From Ganoderma boninense (lineage: Eukaryota; Basidiomycota; Agaricomycetes; Polyporales; Polyporaceae), in NCBI GenBank assembly GCA_002900995.3, contig PJEW03000013.1, positions 955,395 to 1,019,394 of the forward strand: a stretch of 64,000 bases of DNA, read 5' to 3'. The position numbers and the translations under genes are program-made. The stretch's first letter is position 1. Each line of letters starts with the position of its first letter. Positions 42,847-53,639 of this stretch are shown here, piece by piece. The notes under the pieces were generated by a model. That model did no database searches. It was not told the DNA's origin and saw only the letters and a program-made list of their open reading frames with translations.

Positions 42847-45800
42847 ACAAAGAGGGAGACCAGAGCACATTGAGGTTGAAGGTGAAGGTGAGGACAAGGA
42901 CAAGGACAAGACAAGGGTGAGGGTGAGGGTGAGGATAAGGATGAGAATAGGATGAGGAGGAGGGTGAGGAGGAGGAGGAGGGTGTGAGGAACTGTTAGGC
43001 ACCAGCAGACTTCGTCAAAAAGTTGACGAAGTCTGCTAGTGCCTAATGTATGCAGAGATTTGGACTTTATAGGATAAATATTAGTTTCAGGAGTGATTAA
43101 AGAAGTTTCATAGCAACAATGCAACTCTTATGACATGCACACCAGTGGAAGAATGCATTGCGGCAGCAAGGAGACAAAAGAGCTATACTATATTGTGGAT
43201 GACACATGCTGGGACTTTTTTTGAGCAAGCACGGTTTATACCAGTTGATTATCTCAATTAGTACTTGTAGAATGCACAATAAATGACATTGTATCCTATA
43301 ATTTCTTGTCTAGTAGAAAGGCACCTGGCTTGAGCATTTAATGTTAGTATTAAAAGTGAATAAAGAATACTACTCTTACGAGATTATAGCTCAAAACCCT
43401 AGCGATTGTATTGTGGCTGTGGCCCTAACCCCAGGCTGGGGTCAGCTCAGTAAGTAATTGTTGTAGTCTTTGATTACATAACTGTAGAGGAATGGTAAGC
43501 TGAGTATGAATATATTCCCACGTCACAGATCAGCGTTACAAGCGCCCTCTGCAAAGTGTAGCCTATAAGAACGATTTCTTCGTACCTCATCAATCGTACC
43601 CGCGGCGAGTTTATGTCCCCAAAGACGACGCGCTCGAGCAGAGATAGTGCGCATTCACCACGACCTCGCGCCTGCTGGACACCCTGGCCAGGCAAGACGG
43701 TGGAGTTGGTTACACGGACTACTGGTGGCTGGGCATGGCAAAGTTCTTAAGATTATGTTTGAGACCGCGGACACTTGTCGCCGTGGCAAGACTTCACATG
43801 CGAAGCCACACGGTCTCTTCAACCCAACGAGATCCCAGACGGCCCAGGCAGTAGTTACTGTGACTTCATCACTGGACTGCCGGAGTGGATGGATACAATG
43901 CGCTCCAGCCTTATTGCTGATCGCATGGAAAGATGATTCACCTTATTCCATGCACCGAGGAGATCGACACGGAAGGACTGCAGACAACTTCATTAGAGAA
44001 TGGTTCCGTCTACATGGACTCCGCGAAAGATCATCTCTGATCGGGGCCCCAGTTCTCTAGCAAGCTCTTCCGTTGCAATCCTTAAAGGCCTCGATATAGA
44101 AAGCGCATTTGTCCACAGCTTACCACCGCAGATGGATGGGCAGTCGGACGATGAACCAGGAGATTGAGGGTACCTGCGGATGTACTGCTCAAGGCGCCGC
44201 GACGATTGGTCAGTGGCTACCAACAGCAGAGTACTGCTTCAACTCGCGCATACATTCATCCACAGGGTACTCGCCGTTTTACCTCATGTACGGCTATGAA
44301 CCTCAGTTCCACGTCCGATGCTATCCACCACGGTGCCTACGGCGGATGAACGAAAGAGAGGAGTTGCGGAGGCAGGGAGGATGCGACCTCAGCCTTAACC
44401 CTGGCAGCAGAGCGGATGAAGGAGTACTACGATCGCTATGTCTCCGCTGCTCCAGCGTTCAAGGAGGGTCAGAAGGTGTGGCTCGACACTAGGAATTTCC
44501 GGGTCCCTGGGGTCTTTCGGAAACTGGTGGACCGGTACGCTGGCCCATACCCTGTCAAGCGCAAGGTGGGCAACTTCGCTTATGAGCTAAAGCTCCCCAA
44601 AGACATGGGACTCCACCCAGTGTTCCATGTGACGCTCCTACACCCGCACAAAGAGAGCCAACTCCCTGGACGACATCCCCCCGAGCCTGCAGCTCTTGAA
44701 GTGGAGGAAGTGTTGGAATCGCGTCGGTATGGGCGGTGGAAGAAACTACAGTATCTTGTTCACTGGAAGGGCTGGGGCCCTGAACACGATAGCTGGGAAG
44801 ACGTGTCGGATCTGTCACAGCCTATCGACTGCACCACCAAACAAACAAACAAAGGGGCTCACTGATGGGGCACACAGGGGGGTGGCAACAGAAGGGAAGA
44901 GGATGGATTGCCTAGACTAGAAGGCGCAGAGGGGCAGGGGCTGTTAGGCTGCCTACAGTGGAAGGGAGGGAAGAACAGAAGACAGAATCTGAGGTTCTTG
45001 ATCCCACATCACAGCCCTTTATATATTACATGGAATGGTGCACAGACCATCAGTTCAGGGCAGGTCCCGGGACCTGTCGCAGGTGAGAAAATGATCTAAG
45101 AAGCAGATAAGATAGGGAAAGAGATAAGATAAGAGGGAGAGATGAGATAAGGGAAAGGGATAAAGATAAAGGAAAAGATAAGATGAACCGAGGGATAACT
45201 TGTCCTGATAAGATGCCAGGACCGAGTGTGTGGCGAAAAAAACCGTGACACTACCCCCTCTTCAAGACTTGAGCTCCAGCGAAACGTTCAAGCCAAACAT
45301 GCCGGTTAAACTGCTCTGGACTGGGCACGGGTTTGTGAGTGAGATAGGCTGTGCGGCCTCCGGTGTGCAACATGGAACTCGTCCAACAGGTCCTTGCAAT
45401 GTTTGACATTCCGTACTGGCTCCCAGGTGGCTTCGCTAACATCGTATCCTACCCACTTCACCAAGTACTGGACATACCCATAGTAGGTCTTCGAGTCGAG
45501 TATCTTTTCAACTTCAAACTCGTCATGGCCTTCTACTTCGATAGGATCGGGTTTGGTTGGGTTTCGGTCACCGATCTCGTCCTCGTGTAGTAGGAATAAG
45601 CTTTGAGGCATGGAAAACTGGATGGACCTTGTTCTGTGGAGGCAACTGGAAGTTTGAAGTCCGCAGGTCCTACTTGCTCGACGATCTCATAGGGCCAAAG
45701 TTCTTGGCTGACAACTTGGCTGCTGATTGCTTGATCTTGAGATCCTTTCCTTTGAGCAGTACTTTGTCCCCAACCTTGAACGGCACCTGGCTCTTGTACT

Positions 45801-46245
45801 GGTCGTAGTACCACTTCATCCATTCAGCGGCCAAAGTCAGAGAGGCTTGTGCCTGTTCTCGGGCTTCCGTGCGGTTTTGGAAGATTTCTTCAAGGGTTGG
45901 GAAGCCCAGCTCTCCTTGTACGTCCGGAGCCATCTTGGGGTTGTAGCCATACTCGACGAAAGAAGGGGGACAGGCCGGTAGACTCATGTGCCATGTTGTT
46001 GTACGAAAACTCTGCTGAGGCGAGGAGGGTGGCCCAGTCATTGGGTCGGTGTTTGGTGAATATCCACAAGTATTGTTCCAATGACTGGTTGACCCGTTCT
46101 GTCTGTCCATCTGTCTGAGGGTGGTATTGCTGTTGACATTGATGCCCGGATTCCCAGCTTCTTGCAAAACTCCTTGAAGAATGTGCTTGCAAACTGTGTT
46201 CCCCTATCTGAGATGACTTGCCGTGGAAGGCCATGTAGCTTCAGG
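42847..46245. other. Probable assembly duplication of 39341-42746
   Basis: This block repeats 39341-42746 in order: the purine-rich tail, the 22-bp hairpin, the right end of the 3.2-kb insertion, family 1 integrase/chromodomain (43600-44812), the family 2 LTR (44813-45250) and the family 2 pol end. It differs mainly by scattered single-base deletions, for example GCTCGAGC for GCTCCGAGC (43630) and GGACTACTGG for GGAACTACTGG (43717). Such errors fit a low-quality contig end. The frames here are broken by them and should not be read as genes in their own right. Confidence 0.8.
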
Positions 46246-49018
46246 ATGTGTTCATATACGAGCTCAGCAGCATCCGAGGCTGAGAAGTGGTCATCGCATG
46301 CAAAGAAGTGAGACCATTTTGTTAGCCGATCTACTACCATGGCAATTGCTGTGTATGTGTTGCCATGCTGTCGTAGGACTCGGGAAGTTGGGTGGTGAGG
46401 TCTATGCTCCACACTTCCCATGGACCTGCTGGACTTCGTTCGGCTGCAAGAGGCCGTATGGGGGAACCCGTGATGCTTTGTTTCGTTGGCATGTGTCACA
46501 GCCTTTGACGTACTTCTTGACATCGATTGTGATTCCTGGCCACCAGTAGTTGTGAGTGATGAGCTCCTGAGTCTTCCATCGGCCTGGGTGTCCGGCGAGT
46601 AGTGTGTCGTGGTGGAGCTTTAGCAGGTCAAGTCGCAGTTGTCTATCCTTTGCACATAAACTTGCCTCTACGGAGGAGCAAGCCATTCTCGAAGTTCCAT
46701 TCTTGTAGTGCCTTTCCAAACTCCCGGGGACCGCTGTTGAGCAGTGACCTATAGTCCTTGGTCATCGTGTCGTCTTCCAGTGCCTTTTTGATTCTTTCCA
46801 ACAGTTGTTCATCGTCAACTTCTGAGGCATGCCCTGGCTGTATTGCTTTGATCACAAAAAACTCTGGTTTCAAAAGGTTTTTGGCCAGCATTGTCACTGC
46901 TTACCCCCTCTTCATGATCTGGCCTCCTGGACAGAGGGTCCGCATGAAACATGGTTTTTCCGGGGCGGTGTCGCAGGTTGAAGTTGAATCGTGAAAGGAA
47001 AAGGCTCCAGCGAGCTTGTCGTCGAGTGAGCTTCTGAGCCTGTCGGAAGTAGGTAAGGTTGAGGTGATCGGACCAGATTTCGACAGGGATTGGGTGTCCT
47101 TCCAAGTAGTGACGGTATTCCTCTAACGTCTCGTATGATTGCTAGTAGCTCTTTGTCATAAATCTCATAGTTGCGTTCATGTTCATTTAATGACTTAGAG
47201 TAGAATGCAACAGGTGCCAGAGGTTGTCTTCTCCGAGCTGTTCTAACACTGCTCCAGTTGCGAAGTCAGATGAGTCAGTCTCTAGCCGGAATGGTGCAGT
47301 GTCGCTAGGGATTCTCAAGATTGGAGCTGTTGTAAACGCGGTCTTGAGGCCTGGAATGCTTGTTCTTGTGCTTCTTCCCATTGCACGGAGAGTCTTTGCA
47401 TGTTAAGACAGTTAAGGGACGGCAATCTTGGAGAAGTCCTTGACAAACTGCCGGTAGAAGTTGGCCAGACCTAAAAACGCCTGGACATGCTTGACCTTGG
47501 TTGGAGTTGGCCAGTTCTTAACACCTTCGACTTTTGTGGGATCCATTGTGATCGAGTCCTTGGAGATGATCAGGCCTAGGAACTCAACTGATGGTTGCTC
47601 AAACTTGCACTTTTCTGGCTTGACAAAGAGGTCATTAGCTCGTAGCTTTTGTAGTACTCGTTCTGTGAGCTGCCGGTGTAGTGTGAGGTCGTCTGTGAAG
47701 ATGAGGATGTCGTCGATGTAGACTACAACGTGTCCTGTGGCAATTTTCTCCTTGAGTACTTCGTTCATCATAGCCTGGAAGGTGCTTGGTGCATTGCAGA
47801 GGCCGAAGGTCATTACCGTTGGCTCGTACAGTCCACGGTGGGTGATAAATGCTGCTTTTTCTTCATCACCCTCCCGTATGCGGACGTTGTTGTATCCCCA
47901 TCTCAGGTCTAAGGAGGTAAAAATTGACGACTGAGAGAGCTGGTCAATCAAGTCCGGTATCCGTGGTATGGGAAACTTGTCCTTCTTGGTAGCGGCATTG
48001 AGGGCACGATAGTCCTGGACTAGCCGTAAACTCCCATCCTTCTTCTTGACAAAGAACACTGGTGCTGCAGCAGGGCTCTTGGAACGTCGGATGTATCCCT
48101 TGCTTTCCTGCTCATCGATCCAACCATCCAGCGAGTTTCGTTCCTGTGGGTTTAACGGGTAAAGCTTGGCTGGCTTAGGCAAGGTTGCACCTTCTGCTAA
48201 CTCAATTGGATGGTCGTAGGGCTTGCGTGTTGGCATCCTTTCTGACGCTGTCTTGGAGAAGACGTCACCATACTGGTGGTAATGTGTGGGGACATGACTA
48301 GACCAGTATCCCTTGTCTTGTTGTCCCAGCACTTCTTCCTTCTTCTCTTCGACACGTGCTCGCAGTATCCTGGCATCAGGGTCATCCGAAAACTTCATCC
48401 AGTGCACAATCTGGTCAGTATTGTCCCAGGGTTCTGGTTCGAGCTGACCATAGCTGTCTCGTGCAAACTCCTCTAACCGGGGCTCGTCTATGGCTTGGAC
48501 CTCTTCTTCCTGTGTCAGCAGTTCCTTGGGGTGGCATGCGGCTGGACATCGTGTGAAGTTGACCTGTCCATTCTTCCAATCGATTTCAGGGTTGTGTTCC
48601 CTCAAGAAGGTCATCCCAATGATGAGGTCTCGATTTCCAATGTCGGTAACCAAGAATGACTGCCAACTGGTGTGCTTTCCAATGGTGACCATGCATCGTG
48701 TGTAGTGAGTGATGAGGCCCTTCTTGTTTTCCGTTGCATCTGTGTTGAAAACTCGTATGTCTCTGGAAAGCCGCCGCAATTCTAAACCATGTTCCTAAAC
48801 AAACTGATAGTGTGCAAAACTAGAGTAGGCTCCACAGTCTACTAGGGCTTCTGTCTGGATTTCATGTTTGCCTTGCTTGAGGGTGAGTCCTAGATCTAAT
48901 GATTGTTTTTGCCTGCGAGATGAGGCAAGGTATATATAGCGTGATCTAGGTACAAAAGACTCCTCTAAGTGGCTTACGCTACTACTACATATAGACCGGA
49001 TGTTACGACCAGACTTCG
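45251..49018 (-). pseudogene. pol: Family 2 pol: protease to chromodomain, frameshifted
   Basis: Protease has ALVDCGAYSSF with an in-frame TAG a few codons later (about 48795). A clean 455-codon frame (48779-47412) covers the protease end and reverse transcriptase (VVYIDDILIF). Beyond 47412 the frame breaks repeatedly: RNase H (LETDSSDFATGAVL), integrase finger (LHHDTLLAGHPG, CDTC), DDE core (VVDRLTKW, SDRGTQF) and chromodomain (DEFEVEKILDSKTYYGYV) lie in several frames. Some breaks may be sequencing errors at the contig end. The pol frame is -1 relative to gag; no canonical slippery heptamer is evident at the gag stop. Confidence 0.8.
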
Positions 49019-50560
49019 TTACATCCGCTGGAGAAAATCCTGCTCGTCAACCTCGACGATCCGCGCGGTAGTCTCCTGCTCCGGGGCTTTGTTCTTCTTC
49101 TCGAACTCCTTGAGCGCATTGATGACAAACTCCATTCGGTCTTGATCTTGACTGTCTTCACCCATAGCGCGTACCCAAGTGCCTTTTGCCTTTGTCATGT
49201 CCGGGAGCTCGTAGTACTCTTTGTATACCGGGTTTCGACACTTGACACCAGTCTTGAAGGGATGCCGACCACAGCGGAAACAGAGCTTCTTGGTGAGCCA
49301 TTCCTCCTGCTCCTTGGAGAGCTTTTCCGGTTTGCGTACAGTGTCGATGTCCATGGCATTTGGGTCTCGGGCAGGCCTTGACGACGTTGGCTGACGGACT
49401 CCTCGGTAGTTCATCTCGATCCCTAGTACCCAGTCTAAGAAGTCTTCCCACTGGTCCGGAACCGTGAGCGGTGACAAGGAGCGATGGGTGGTCATGGTTG
49501 TAAACAGGTCTCCCTTGCACTGAGACTCGATCCGTCGGATAAGCTCCACATCGGAGTAGCCGGACTTGATAGCAAAACGGTGGAAGTTTTCCGCAAACAG
49601 GGTTAGTGACGCATGTGACTTCCTGCAATGTTCCTCTAGTGACTGTTGGGCTGACTTTTCAGGGGCCAGCTCTCGGTATCCACTCTGGAGTCGGTTCGCA
49701 AAGTTGTTCCATGTACCAAGTGGGACTCCTTCGGCTGCTTTCTGGGCGTAGTCATCCATGTAGGACTGAGCTCCTCCTTCTAAGAACAGTAGGGCCGTGG
49801 TGATCTTGTCGTCCTCCGATGTGATGTTCTGGTACCTAAACCAAATACCGAGCTTTTGGAACCATTGTTCGACTGTCAGGTCCGGCATCTTGCCTTTAAA
49901 CTTTGGTGGTCCGCGATCTGGGTCGACTGGGGCGTGTGTGGGTGTACCTTGAGAGCGTGTACCAGTGGGGTGAGAGGCCAGCGAGTTAACTTGTGCTTGG
50001 AGCTGCTTGATAACATGACGAGAGTTCCATGGTTTTGATTAAGGACGTCTCCATCTGCCTTGAGGACAACCAGTTCAGCCTTCAGTTCTCATTCTCGTCC
50101 TCTAAATCCTTGCATCGAGAGCGGAGGTCGTCCATGTCGTCCGTGTACGTCACACTGCTAACCTTCTTGTTCAGGAGGACCCTGAGCCTGTGGAGTTCAG
50201 CGGCTTCCTGGTTGCGGTGTTCGTACATTTTGTTGCCAAGCTGTTGTATGCTTCCGAGACCATTTTCCGTGTCATGTCGTTAACGACTGCCATAATGTAA
50301 CTGATGTATTCATCCTGGATGCCGAAGTGTGCGCCTGCCGCTTGTGCACTTCCTCAAGTGTCGCGTACTCCACACCTGAAACTGCCATACTGCCGGGCTT
50401 TGTAAGGCCCAAGAGTGGGGGTGGATGGATGGACAGGTTGGCAACTGGGACGGCGGACGGGGGGTCTCTTCCTCCTCAGCTGTGGATGCATTGGAGGGCG
50501 TGCTAGCCTATCGCCTAAAATCGTGTGGGTTTAACACCGAAAATGGGAACCCGTTGCCAT
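49019..50560 (-). pseudogene. gag: Family 2 gag
   Basis: The C-terminal 289 codons (49888-49019) are open: MPDLTVEQWFQKLGIWFRY, a capsid-like helical region, and a degenerate zinc knuckle (CFRCGRHPFKTGVKC). The N-terminal part (50560 to about 49900), read by comparison with the copy at 62569, has a Glu-rich linker, a Gln/Ala-rich helix and a coiled coil (DLRSRCKDLEDENEKLKAEL there). Small indels, for example near 50545, break the frame. Confidence 0.75.
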
Positions 50561-50643
50561 TGTTTCTAAACTACTACCCAATCTAAGTACCCAAACGTGC
50601 CTAGCTTTCCAACAGCGTTCACTACCTTTAGGGAAGTTCTTCT

Positions 50644-51285
50644 TCAACTCCTTAAAACTAATGTTCCCAACCTCCTTGCAGAACCACACTCTGTCTGTTG
50701 TCGCTGAGGGCGGGTCCACTCCAAGCCGTGTGCGTCGAGGTTTGTGGCAATCCACTCTAGTTGGTCAGCGATGTGCTGGACAGCCAGAACGTCAATGGCT
50801 GGGAGGTTGATGAGGAAGTCCTTGCGGTCGAAGATGGCTTGGAGGCAGGTAAGGACGGCGTTGACCTTGGACTCAATGATAGCGAGGCTGTCCTTTGGGT
50901 TGATGCAGCTGAAACCGGGCAGTGGAGGGGCTGAGATTCGGCACTGTAGGGTAGGCGTGGGACGTGGGGGGTGTGGTCCGGACAGGGGTAGGGGCCTGGG
51001 CACGAACCGGCCTGGGCAACGGCTGGGGACAGGGGACGGATGGGGGCAGGGCTTTATGCCGAGGACAAGAGGTGCGTGCTCCTTGTGACGGTAGCGAAGG
51101 CGATCCTCTGCACAATCCGCAAGTACACAGGAAATCTGTTCCTGGACTGGGAGGTGACCGTGCCTCTTGGTGTGGCGACGGGTAAACTCCTGGAGACCAA
51201 ACTCCTCGGAGGGGAAGGGGATGGGGGATGATAAACGTTTATAAAACTCCTGGGGAGAGGAAAGACGGCTGGCTAGTGGGGGCAC
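50644..51285 (-). CDS. Family 2 leader ORF of unknown function (213 aa)
   Basis: An open frame of 213 codons between the 5-prime LTR and gag. The N-terminal part is basic (FTRRHTKRHGHLPVQEQISC), the middle Pro-rich, the C-terminal part helical (DSLAIIESKVNAVLTCLQAI and NLPAIDVLAVQHIADQLEWI). The other family 2 copy keeps most of the sequence, split by family 3. It could be an extra protein or part of an N-terminally extended gag. I recognise no domain. Confidence 0.4.
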   Translation of the reverse strand: MPPLASRLSSPQEFYKRLSSPIPFPSEEFGLQEFTRRHTKRHGHLPVQEQISCVLADCAEDRLRYRHKEHAPLVLGIKPCPHPSPVPSRCPGRFVPRPLPLSGPHPPRPTPTLQCRISAPPLPGFSCINPKDSLAIIESKVNAVLTCLQAIFDRKDFLINLPAIDVLAVQHIADQLEWIATNLDAHGLEWTRPQRQQTECGSARRLGTLVLRS

Positions 51286-51319
51286 TAAGCCAGGGGCCTG
51301 TGAGTTAGATTCTGTCTAA

Positions 51320-51755
51320 TGTCACAGCCTATCGACTGCACCACCAAACAAACAAACAAAAGGGCTCACTGATGGGGCACACAGGGGGTGGCAACAGAAG
51401 GGAAGAGGATGGATTGCCTAGACTAGAAGGCGCAGAGGGGCAGGGGCTGTTAGGCTGCCTACAGTGGGAGGGAGGGAAGAACAGAAGACAGAATCTGAGG
51501 TTCTTGATCCCACATCACAGCCCTTTATATATTACATGGGAATGGTGCACAGACCATCAGTTCAGGGCAGGTCCCGGGACCTGTCGCAGGTGAGAAAATG
51601 ATCTAAGAAGCAGATAAGATAGGGAAAGAGATAAGATAAGAGGGAGAGATGAGATAAGGGAAAGGGAGATAAGATAAAGGAAAAGATAAGATGAACCGAG
51701 GGATAACTTGTCCTGATAAGATGCCAGACCGAGTGTGGCGCGAAAAACCGTGACA
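51320..51755 (-). repeat. Family 2 copy a, 5-prime LTR
   Basis: 436 bp in minus orientation. Right next to it inside the element the minus strand reads TT then AGACAGAATCT, complementary to AGATTCTGTCT within this LTR, as in copy b. Confidence 0.88.
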
Positions 51756-51981
51756 CTTACCTGGAGACAAGAGGTCGAAACTGAGGTCTCCAGGTAGCGA
51801 AGTACAGGTCTTATATACATGTAACGGACAATGGGAACCGGGGACAATAGGTAACTATGGACACGGGAACCAGTGGAAGAACAATGGTATATAGTACAAT
51901 GACGACGGGAACAATGGGTAACAGGAGTTATTGTACTGCGAGAACAAGGGACGGGTTTGCTAAACAACGGAGGACAATAAG
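51756..51981 (-). repeat. Family 1 LTR fragment between two family 2 copies
   Basis: 226 bp matching the middle of the family 1 LTR (as at about 27485-27710), truncated at both ends (CTTACCTGGAG to GGACAATAAG). It separates two head-to-head family 2 elements. Confidence 0.85.
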
Positions 51982-52417
51982 TGTCACGGTTTTTCGCGCC
52001 ACACTCGGTCTGGCATCTTATCAGGACAAGTTATCCCTCGGTTCATCTTATCTTTTCCTTTATCTTATCTCCCTTTCCCTTATCTCATCTCTCCCTCTTA
52101 TCTTATCTCTTTCCCTATCTTATCTGCTTCTTAGATCATTTTCTCACCTGCGACAGGTCCCGGGACCTGCCCTGAACTGATGGTCTGTGCACCATTCCCA
52201 TGTAATATATAAAGGGCTGTGATGTGGGATCAAGAACCTCAGATTCTGTCTTCTGTTCTTCCCTCCCTCCCACTGTAGGCAGCCTAACAGCCCCTGCCCC
52301 TCTGCGCCTTCTAGTCTAGGCAATCCATCCTCTTCCCTTCTGTTGCCACCCCCTGTGTGCCCCATCAGTGAGCCCTTTTGTTTGTTTGTTTGGTGGTGCA
52401 GTCGATAGGCTGTGACA
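51982..52417 (+). repeat. Family 2 copy b, 5-prime LTR
   Basis: Ends TGTCACGG and GCTGTGACA. The U3 part (about 52015-52135) contains roughly ten TTATC/GATAA cores. The TATA box TATATAAA starts at 52206, and the inferred transcript start AGATTCTGTCT at 52241 lies 35 nt downstream. Confidence 0.88.
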
Positions 52418-52419
52418 TT

Positions 52420-52430
52420 AGACAGAATCT
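52420..52430 (+). promoter_or_regulatory. Family 2 self-priming-type primer binding site
   Basis: AGACAGAATCT starts 2 nt after the LTR and is the exact reverse complement of AGATTCTGTCT at 52241-52251. Geometry is identical to family 1. Confidence 0.65.
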
Positions 52431-52451
52431 AACCCACAGGCCCCTGGCTTA

Positions 52452-52791
52452 GTGCCCCCACTAGCCAGCCGTCTTTCCTCTCCCCAGGAGTTTTATAAAC
52501 GTTTATCATCCCCCATCCCCTTCCCCTCCGAGGAGTTTGGTCTCCAGGAGTTTACCCGTCGCCACACCAAGAGGCACGGTCACCTCCCAGTCCAGGAACA
52601 GATTTCCTGTGTACTTGCGGATTGTGCAGAGGATCGCCTTCGCTACCGTCACAAGGAGCACGCACCTCTTGTCCCTCGGCATAAAGCCCTGCCCCCATCC
52701 GTCCCCCTGTCCCAGCCGTTGCCCAGGCCGGTTCGTGCCCAGGCCCCTACCCCTGTCCGGACCACCACCCCCACGTCCCACGCCTACCCCT
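52452..52791 (+). pseudogene. Family 2 copy b leader ORF, first part
   Basis: It matches the N-terminal part of the 213-aa leader ORF of copy a. A one-base difference (LVPRHK here, LVLGIK in copy a) changes the frame in the Pro-rich part. The family 3 LTR begins at 52792; the rest lies at 62179 to about 62503. Confidence 0.5.
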
Positions 52792-53570
52792 TGTGGAAGT
52801 ACCGACGAGAAGCTGGAGGTACGGCCGGTGCTCGCCATCCCCTTCTCCCGTCTCGATCCCGTAGCCGCCCATGCCTTCTACTCGCTCCCGTGTTATAACA
52901 TCACGCCGATCGGCTGTCTCCTTCTTACTCCCTTCTCTCTCCCTCTCTCTCTCTCTCTCTTGATCTTTGCCCTATTCCTGTCTCTACCGGTTTCCCGCAT
53001 ACGTCCCTTCTTCCCATCTCGAAGGTCTAGGAGCCGAGTGCTCACGGCGTGGAGACGGTAGGCCGCGGACGCGCTCAGCATGACCTCCCGCAACTGTCTG
53101 GGGGCCGCAGTCGCGCACGCAAATAGGTGGCGTGCAGGCAGCGTCGCGCCGAGTAATTCCTTCACGCCGGTGATCACTCGTCCAGATCGGACAGATTTAC
53201 CTTTCTTGTCCTTTGTTGTCATGTTCAAAGCTTAGACGGAGCGATCCCAGCCAAGAGCACGGCTAGAGGGATTCGTAGCGCATGTGTATAAAACCCCGAG
53301 GCCTCAGGGCCGGGAAAAGCATCTTCCCACTTCCTCCCTCTTTTCCTCTGTATCGACCGTCCGACCGACCGTCCGACCGACCGTCCGACCGTCCGACTAA
53401 TCTTCCTCCCCGAGCTACCGTGTCTGCCGCCTCAGCCGCCGAGGCTCTTCGCCTCTACAACCGGGTCCCCTCAGCTCCGTCCCGACCAGCTTCCGGACCG
53501 GCCTCTGACGACCTCGTCTAGGAACACTCTACCCCCTCTTCCCGATCCTCACTCGAATTTTCCTTCCACA
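52792..53570 (+). repeat. Family 3 5-prime LTR
   Basis: Ends TGTGGAAGTACC and TTCCTTCCACA. It carries a CT run, a TATA-like GTATAAAACC near 53286 and a (CCGACCGT)n tract near 53357-53397. Confidence 0.9.
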
Positions 53571-53572
53571 AG

Positions 53573-53585
53573 TGGTGACCACCGC
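53573..53585 (+). promoter_or_regulatory. Family 3 primer binding site (tRNA type)
   Basis: TGGTGACCACCGC begins 2 nt after the LTR. Its TGG start fits pairing with a tRNA 3-prime CCA end, and no complementary 11-mer was found in the LTR, unlike families 1 and 2. The tRNA species was not determined. Confidence 0.45.
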
Positions 53586-53639
53586 AGGGGGTGGCTTCTT
53601 ATACGAACAGTCGTTAACCGGGGTCGCTGCCCCTAGTCC

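Larger units (their letters stand above)
44813..51755 (-). mobile_element. Chromodomain Ty3/gypsy family 2, copy a
   Basis: Minus strand, with LTRs at 44813-45250 (3-prime; duplicated as 41315-41753) and 51320-51755 (5-prime). Gene order is leader ORF, gag, pol with chromodomain. It was inserted into the chromodomain coding region of family 1 copy 2. The flanks at the two ends (GGATC before 41315; CTTAC after 51755) are not a matching duplication, so the right junction has been rearranged. Confidence 0.85.

Noticed and set aside
43600..45250. A third family 1 integrase/chromodomain copy and an extra family 2 LTR
   Set aside because: Best explained as a repeated contig overlap across the N gap and not as separate elements.
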